From Molossus alvarezi (lineage: Eukaryota; Chordata; Mammalia; Chiroptera; Molossidae): a stretch of DNA of 64,000 bases. Location of the stretch: the NCBI GenBank assembly GCA_037176705.1, contig CM073895.1:107272551-107336550 (forward strand), read 5' to 3'. A program made the translations under genes and the position numbers. Under the pieces are notes generated by a model that worked only from the letters and a program-made list of their open reading frames with translations, was not told the DNA's origin and ran no database searches. This document shows, piece after piece, positions 57,903 through 64,000 of this stretch. The first letter of the stretch is position 1. The number at the start of each line of letters is the position of its first letter.

Positions 57903-58716
57903 ACAGAAAAATGGCGGTGGAGTGAATGGAAACTACACAGACCATCTCCCAGGACCAGAATTAAATTACAATAAAAATAAAGACAAATCATTGGGAAAAA
58001 GCAACAGAAAAGCAGCTTGCAAGGACCATATAACAAGAAACACTGAACTGATCCTGGTAGGATTGCAGAGGTGCGAGAAGGGGGCTGGGAACCCACAGAC
58101 AGCAGCGGTCTGAGCTGTAAGAAGTGCCCTTGGGTGAAACTCCCAAGCAACTCCACAGAGCAGAAAGCCGGGACAGACACTGAAATAGCAACAGCCACTC
58201 ACCTTGGACTCCAACACAGGGAGGGCAGACTGGACTGGAACTGTGTGAGGAAACGAGATTTGGAAGGCACTCAAAGCTGTTGCTGAGTTGTAGCCACGCA
58301 GGAATATGGTCATCTTACTCCTTCCCAGGACTCGGAGGAGAGGTGGCTGCCCCTCCCATGAAGATTAAACCCCATCTATGGGCCACTGAAATGCAAACTG
58401 AGGCACATTAACAAGCAGCATCTGCACCACCCTCAGGACATCCCCTTACCATGAATACCTGAGGGAGTTTTTTATTCAACTGAGAAACCAAGGCTCCTCA
58501 AGTAACTGCTACTAGTAGCCTCCAGGCAAAAAACTAGAGGATAACTGAACCATTTCTGGGCTTGCAACTCTATCCAGGAAAGTAAGACTTGACAGTGGTG
58601 TTTAACATGAGTCCTCCCTCACTCATCAAAACCCAGGAGAGGGAGCCACAAACAGCAGAACACCAACACCCAAAGGAAGAATTTGGCAGGCTCCAAAACC
58701 CACTGAAATAGCCAAA

Positions 58717-58904
58717 ATGGTGAAACAAAGAAAAAATCTTAAATGAAAGAACAAAAGACCTCTACCAAAGAAGAGATAAATTACGTGCAATTAAGCAAGT
58801 TAACAGAGCTAAAATGAAAAGCCATGATTTTGAGAAAGCTCAACAGCATGTGTAAGGACATCAACACCATAAGACATAGAAAGACATAAAAACATTGAAA
58901 ACCC
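58717..58904 (+). pseudogene. L1 G ORF1, N-terminal fragment
   Basis: ATG at 58717 followed within a few codons by stops and shifts; words such as LRKLNSM(C)KDI remain readable near 58830. It is cut by the inserted L1 at about 58905. Confidence 0.7.
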
Positions 58905-59938
58905 TACATCAAACTCAAAAGCTTCTGCACAGTGAAAGATACAATCATCAAAACGGAAAGGCTACCCACTGTATGGGAAAGCATAATTGCCAATGATATA
59001 TCAGATAAGGGGTTCATTTCCAATACATATAGAGTGCTCATACAACTCCACAAAAGGAAGACAAAGAATCCAATTAAAAAATGGGCAGAGGAACTAAATA
59101 GACACCTCTCCAAACAGGACATGCAAATGGCTAAGAAACATATGAAGAAATGCTCATCATCACTAATCATCAGAGAGATGCAAATCAAAACAACAATGAG
59201 GTATCACCTCACACCTGCCAGAATGGCCGCCATCAACAAATCATCAAACAACAAGTGTTGGCGTGGGTGTGGAGAAAAGGGGACTCTAGTACACTGCTGG
59301 TAGGAATGCAGACTGGTGCAGCCACTATGGAAAACAATATGGTGTCACCTCAAAAAATTAAAAATTGATCTTCCATTTGACCCAGTGATCCAATTTCTAG
59401 GAATATACCCTAAGAAGCATAAAACACCAATCAGAAAGAATATATGTACCCCCATCTTTGTAGCAGCACTATTTACAATTGCTAAGATCTGGAAACAGCC
59501 CAAGTGCCCATCAGCAGATGAATCGATCAAAAAGCTGTGGTACATATACACAATGGAGTACTACGCAGCAGTAAGAAAGATCTCTTATCCTTTGAGACTA
59601 CATGGAGGGACCTTGAAAGTATCATCCTAAGTGAAACAAGCCAAACAGAGAAAGACAAGTTTCATATGATCTCACTTATTTGTGGAATATAATGAACACA
59701 ACAGTTTGAGGAATGGGGTAGTCCCAGAGACACAGAAGCGGGGTACAGACTGACAATCTCCTAAGGAGTGGGGAGGTGGGGGAGGGATGAACCACAGAAC
59801 TTATATGCATGTATGCATGAACAGTGGACATGGACAATAATCTGGGGAAGGGGCAGGGAGGGGTGGGGGAGGGGGAATCAGTGGGGAAAAAAAGGAGAAT
59901 CATCTGTAACAAAAATTAATTAATTAAAAAAAAGAAAT
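58905..59938 (+). mobile_element. L1 3' end inserted in L1 G
   Basis: Begins CCTACATCAAACTCAAAAGC in ORF2 and ends with a 3' UTR of the TGGGGAAGGGGCAGG type and AATTAATTAATTAAAAAAA. No target-site duplication is found. ORF2 remnants at 58932-59303 and 59316-59630 include [15 protein letters not shown] and [13 protein letters not shown]. Close in type to L1s B and D. Confidence 0.85.
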
Positions 59939-59944
59939 AAACAA

Positions 59945-60242
59945 AAGAAGCACAGAGAGCCCCAAGAAGAACCCAAACTGGACCACAACAAGACACACAG
60001 TAATTAAGATGCCAAAAATTAAAGTCAAAGAGAGAATCCTAAAGGCAACAAGAGATAAGCAACAGGTTACCTACAAAGGAACATAGTTAAGGCTGTCAGC
60101 TGACTTCTAAACAAAAACACTACAGGCCAGAAAAGAATGGCATGAGATAATCAAGGTCATGAAAAACAAGTATCTGAATCCAAGATTACTCTATCCAGCA
60201 AGGCTTACATTCAAAATAGAAGATCAAATAAAGAGCTTTCCA

Positions 60243-60279
<37 letters not shown>

Positions 60280-60338
60280 CTAAGGAAATATATTAACACC
60301 AAACCAGCACTGCAAGGTATGCTAAAAGGACTGCCATA
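59945..60338 (+). pseudogene. L1 G ORF1, C-terminal fragment
   Basis: Resumes at the EAQRAP region, with RILKATRDKQQVTYK-type sequence and the FPD/K-R-L-R-like end interrupted by a CA repeat at 60243-60274. Confidence 0.75.
60243..60274 (+). repeat. CA microsatellite inside L1 G ORF1
   Basis: About 15 CA units replacing the A-rich codons after FPD in the other copies. Confidence 0.9.
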
Positions 60339-60381
60339 ATTAGTATAATAAATAGGAACAAAAATTTAACCAAATTAAAAA

Positions 60382-63300
60382 ATGGCAATAAATAAGTACA
60401 TATCAATAATCACCTTAAATGTAAATGGACTGAATGCTCCCATAAAAAGACACAGAGTAGCTGACTGAATAAGAAAGCATGACTCATCTATATGTTGTTT
60501 ACAAGAGACCCACCTCACAACAAAAGACTCACATAGGTTGAACGTGAAGGGATAGGAAAAAAACTTTCAAGCAAACAAAAAGCAAAAAAAGCTAGGGTAG
60601 CAATATTCATATCTGATAAAGTAGATTTCAAAATGACAGCTATAACTAGAGACAAAGAAGACCACTACATAATATGGAAAGGATCTATCCAACAGAAAGA
60701 TATAACTTTGATTTTGAAATATATATGCACCCAATACAGGAGCACCAAAATTTGTTTAAAATATTCTAGAAGACTTCAAAGGAGAAAACAGCAGCAATAC
60801 AATCATAACAGGGCCTTCAATACCACACTGACATCACGGGATAGAGCTTCTAGAGACAAAATTAACAAGGAAACACAGACTCTAAATGAAGCACAAAATC
60901 AAAGAATTTTACAAGTATCTACAGAGAATTACACCCCAAAACTGCAGAATTCACATTCTACTCAACTGCACATTGGACATTCTCAAAGATAGACCACATG
61001 TTAGGAGACAAACTAAGTCTCTACAAGTTCAAGAAGATTGAAATCATGTCAAGCATCTTTGCAAATCACAATAGCGTGCAACTAGAAATCAACTGCAACA
61101 AGAACGTGCTAAGACATTTCAACAAATGGAGGCTAAATAGCATGTTATTGAACAATGAATGGGTTACCATGGAGATCAAGGAAGACATTAAAAACTTCCT
61201 GGAAACCAATGAAAGTGAACATACAACAACCCAAAATCTATGCAGCAAAAGCAGTTCTGAGAGCAAAGTTCATAATAGCACTACAGGCCTACCTCAAGAA
61301 GCAAGAAAAAATTCTAATAGACTATCTTACCTCACAACTTGAAGAACTAGAAAGCAAAAAAAAAGAAAACAAAAGAAAGAAAGAAAGAGAGAAAGAAAGA
61401 AAGAAAGAAGAAAGAAAGAAAATAAAACCCCAGAGAAGTAGAAAGAACGAGATAGTAAAGATCAGAGCAGAAATAAATGACATGGAGACCAAAAGAACAA
61501 TTCAAAGAATCAATGAAACAAAGAGGCAGTTCTATGAAAAGATAAACAAGATGGATGGACCCTTAGATAGACTCACTAAGAAACGAAGACAGAGAACCCA
61601 AATACACAAAATCAGAAATGAAAGAGGAGAAATAATAACTGACACCACAGGAATACAATGGCTTGTTAACAAATATTATGAACAATTACATGGCAACAAA
61701 TTTGACAATCTAAGCCAAGTGGACCAATTTCTAAAAACACATAGTCTCCAAAACTGAACCAGAAAAAAATAGAAAACTTGAAAAGACCAATAACAACAGA
61801 AGAAATAGAAGATGTAATCAACACTCTCCCAGCAAACAAAAACCCAGGTACAGATGGCTTCACGGGGGAGTTTTACTGAATATTCAAAGAAGAACTAAAA
61901 CCCATTATCCTCAAACTATTTCAAAAAATTCAAGAAGAAGGAAGACTTCCAAATTCGTTTTATGAAGCCAGCATAATTCTAATTCCAAAACCAAAAAAAG
62001 ACACTACAAAGAAAGAAAACTACAGGCCAATATCCCTGATGAACATAGACGCCAAAACCCTGAAAAAAATACTTGCAAATCAGATCCAGCCATACACAAA
62101 AAAAATTACCCACCATGACCAAGTGGGATTCATCCCAGGGATGCAAGGCTGGTACAATATTTGCAAATCAATAAACATGGTACACTACATAAATAAAATG
62201 AAGAATAAAAACAACATGATCATATCAATAGATGCCAAAAAAGCCTTCGACAAAATACAGCATTCATTTCTGATAAAAACGCTCAGCAATGTGGGAATAG
62301 AGGGATCATATCTAGACATAATAAAGGCCATATATGAAAGACCTACAGCCAACATCATACTCAATGGGCAAAAACTAAAAGCATTTTCCTTAAGAACAGG
62401 AAAAAGGCAAGGATGCCCACTTTCACCACTCTCATTTAACATAGTACTGGAAGTCTTAGCCACAGCAATCAGACAGGAAGAAAAAATAAAAGGGATCTAA
62501 ACTGGAAAGGAGGAAGTAAAACTGTCATTATTTGCAGATGACATGACACTATACGTAGAAAACCCCAAAGACTCCATCAAAAATTTACTAGACTTAATAA
62601 ATTTGGCAAAGTAGCAGGATACAAAATTAATGTCAAGAAATTGATGGCAATCCTATACACCAATGATGAACTCACAGAAAGAGAAACTAAGAAAACAATC
62701 CATTTACCATTGTGGCAAAAAAAAATTAAGATACCTAGGAATAAACTTAACCAAAGAAATAAAGGACCTATTTGCAAAAAACTACAGGTCGTTGAAAAAG
62801 AAATAGAGGAAGATATAAAAAAGTGGAAGCACATGCCCTGTTTATGTATTGGAAGAAGTAACATCATTAAAATGTCCATATTACCCTAAGCAATCTATAG
62901 ATTACATGCATTCCCCATCAAAATACCATCGGCATACTTCACAGAATTAGAACAAGTACTTGAAATATTCATATGGAACCAAAAAAGACCTCGAATCGCC
63001 ACAGCAATCTTAAAAAGGAAGAACAAAGTTGGAGGGATCACATTACCAGATTTCAGGTTATAGTACAAAGCCACCATAATCAAAAGAGCCTGGTACTGGC
63101 AGAAGAACCGGCATATAGACCAGTGGAACAGAACAGAGAACCCTGAAATGGACCCAAGGCAATATGCTCAATTAATATTTGACAAAGGTGGCAAGAGCAT
63201 ACAGTGCAGTAAGGACAGCCTGTTTAATAAATGGTAATGGGAAAGTTAGACAGCTACATGCAGAAAAATGAAACTAGACCATCAACTTACACCCTATACA

Positions 63301-64000
63301 AGAATAAACTCAAAATGGATAAAAGACTTAAATGTGACTCATGAATCCATAAAAATCCTAGAAGAAACTGTAGGCAACAATATTTCAGACATCATACGCA
63401 GCAGAGTTTTCACTGATACTTCACCTAAGGCAACAGAAAAAACGGAGAAAATGAACACATGGGACTACATCAAACTCAAAAGCTTCTACACAGTGAAAGA
63501 TGCAATCATCAAAACAGAAGGGCTTCCCACTTTATGGGAGAGCATAATTGCCAATGATATATCAGATAAGGCGTTAATTTCCAATATATAGAGTGTGTTC
63601 ATACAACTCCACAAAAGGAAGACAAAGAACCCAATTTAAAAAATGGGCAGAGGAACTAAATAGACACCTCTCTAAATAGGACATACAAATAGCTAAGAGA
63701 CATATGAAGAAATGCTCATCACTGATCATCAGAGAGATGCAAATAAAACAACAATGAGGTATCACCTCACACCTCTCAGAATGGCCGCCATCAACAAATC
63801 ATCAAAAAACAAGTGTTGGCCAGGGTGTGGAGAAAAGGGGACTCTAGTACACTGCTGGTGGGAATGCAGACTGGTGCAGCCACTTAGGAAAATAATATGG
63901 TGTTAATTCAAAAAATTAAAATTTGAACTTCCATTTGACCCAGTGATCCCGCTTCTAGGAATATACCCTAAGAATCCTGAAACACCAATCAGAAAGAATA
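60382..64000 (+). pseudogene. L1 G ORF2, broken and incomplete at the window edge
   Basis: ATG at 60382. The endonuclease region is strongly degraded (GDFNTPL is now decayed near 60815; SDHN reads ANHN near 61060). The best-preserved block is RT 62039-62500, with [33 protein letters not shown] and [15 protein letters not shown] is at 62531-62542. A GAAA repeat at about 61370-61425 expands the linker. C-terminal blocks at 63268-63591 and 63712-63906 reach the Cys-rich end ([18 protein letters not shown]); the element's end lies outside. Confidence 0.8.
61368..61425 (+). repeat. GAAA tandem repeat inside L1 G ORF2
   Basis: Imperfect GAAA/AGAA units expanded in an A-rich linker. Confidence 0.85.

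Larger units (their letters stand above)
57903..64000 (+). mobile_element. L1 element G, with 5' end, interrupted and running off the window
   Basis: Starts GAAAAATGGCGGTGGAGTGAATGG and has an 810-bp 5' UTR and an ORF1 start at 58717. At about 58905 it is interrupted by another L1's 3' end (to about 59938). ORF1 resumes near 59945 but about 350 bp of ORF1 is missing at the junction. ORF2 starts at 60382 and continues beyond the window. It is heavily mutated, with a CA repeat in ORF1 and a GAAA repeat in ORF2. Confidence 0.85.

Noticed and set aside
58717..59700. L1 G as an internally deleted L1 fusing ORF1 to ORF2
   Set aside because: The remaining part of ORF1 and all of ORF2 resume after 59945, so a second L1 inserted in between is a better explanation than a simple internal deletion.

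Overview
This window is mammalian nuclear DNA and most probably comes from a bat. It is AT-rich and packed with retrotransposons. It contains many tRNA-derived SINEs with the CCTGGCYGGTTTGGCTCAG head seen in the chiropteran VES-type families, several waves of LINE-1 (L1), HAL1 ('half-L1') elements, an ERV1-like solo LTR, MaLR-type LTRs, and relics shared by placental mammals (MIR, L2, MER5A-like, ancient HAL1). I recognise no host protein-coding gene, rRNA, free-standing tRNA gene, CRISPR array or bacterial feature. The coding potential comes almost entirely from L1/HAL1 ORFs and one alpha-tubulin processed pseudogene. The species cannot be named from this sequence alone.

Layout. 1-690: 3' part of a HAL1. 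1100-2330: SINEs and an alpha-tubulin retropseudogene fragment. 2350-5920: an old plus-strand L1 carrying three later insertions (an L1 3' end, a SINE and a 441-bp solo LTR). 5950-9080: mostly unassigned DNA with MIR/SINE relics and a GC-rich block at 7650-8400. 9080-11430: a minus-strand L1 with a SINE and a younger L1 3' end nested in it. 11440-14850: SINEs flanking a full-length minus-strand HAL1 with target-site duplication. 14850-20790: low-copy DNA with MER5A, MIR, MLT1-like LTR, SINEs and a 5'-truncated L1 with a 13-bp duplication. 20798-28018: L1 'A', with a 5' extension carrying about nine 73-bp tandem repeats. 28040-28735: unassigned. 28740-38980: pile of L1s in which full-length L1 'C' (30000-35836, intact ORF1, 15-bp duplication) sits inside older L1 'B'. 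38980-49950: largely unassigned DNA with SINEs, ancient L1/HAL1, L2 and an LTR relic. 49971-56124: full-length L1 'F' with a 16-bp duplication. 57903-64000: L1 'G', interrupted by another L1 3' end and running off the window.

How the parts work together. The L1s encode ORF1p (coiled coil, RRM and C-terminal domain) and ORF2p (endonuclease, reverse transcriptase, Cys-rich end). The HAL1s encode only an ORF1-like protein, but their 3' UTR resembles that of the L1s. HAL1s, SINEs and the tubulin retrocopy are therefore expected to have been copied by L1 ORF2p in trans. Every ORF2 here is broken; the only intact L1 reading frame I find is ORF1 of L1 'C'. Boundaries without a stated duplication are approximate, by eye, to about 10-30 bp.
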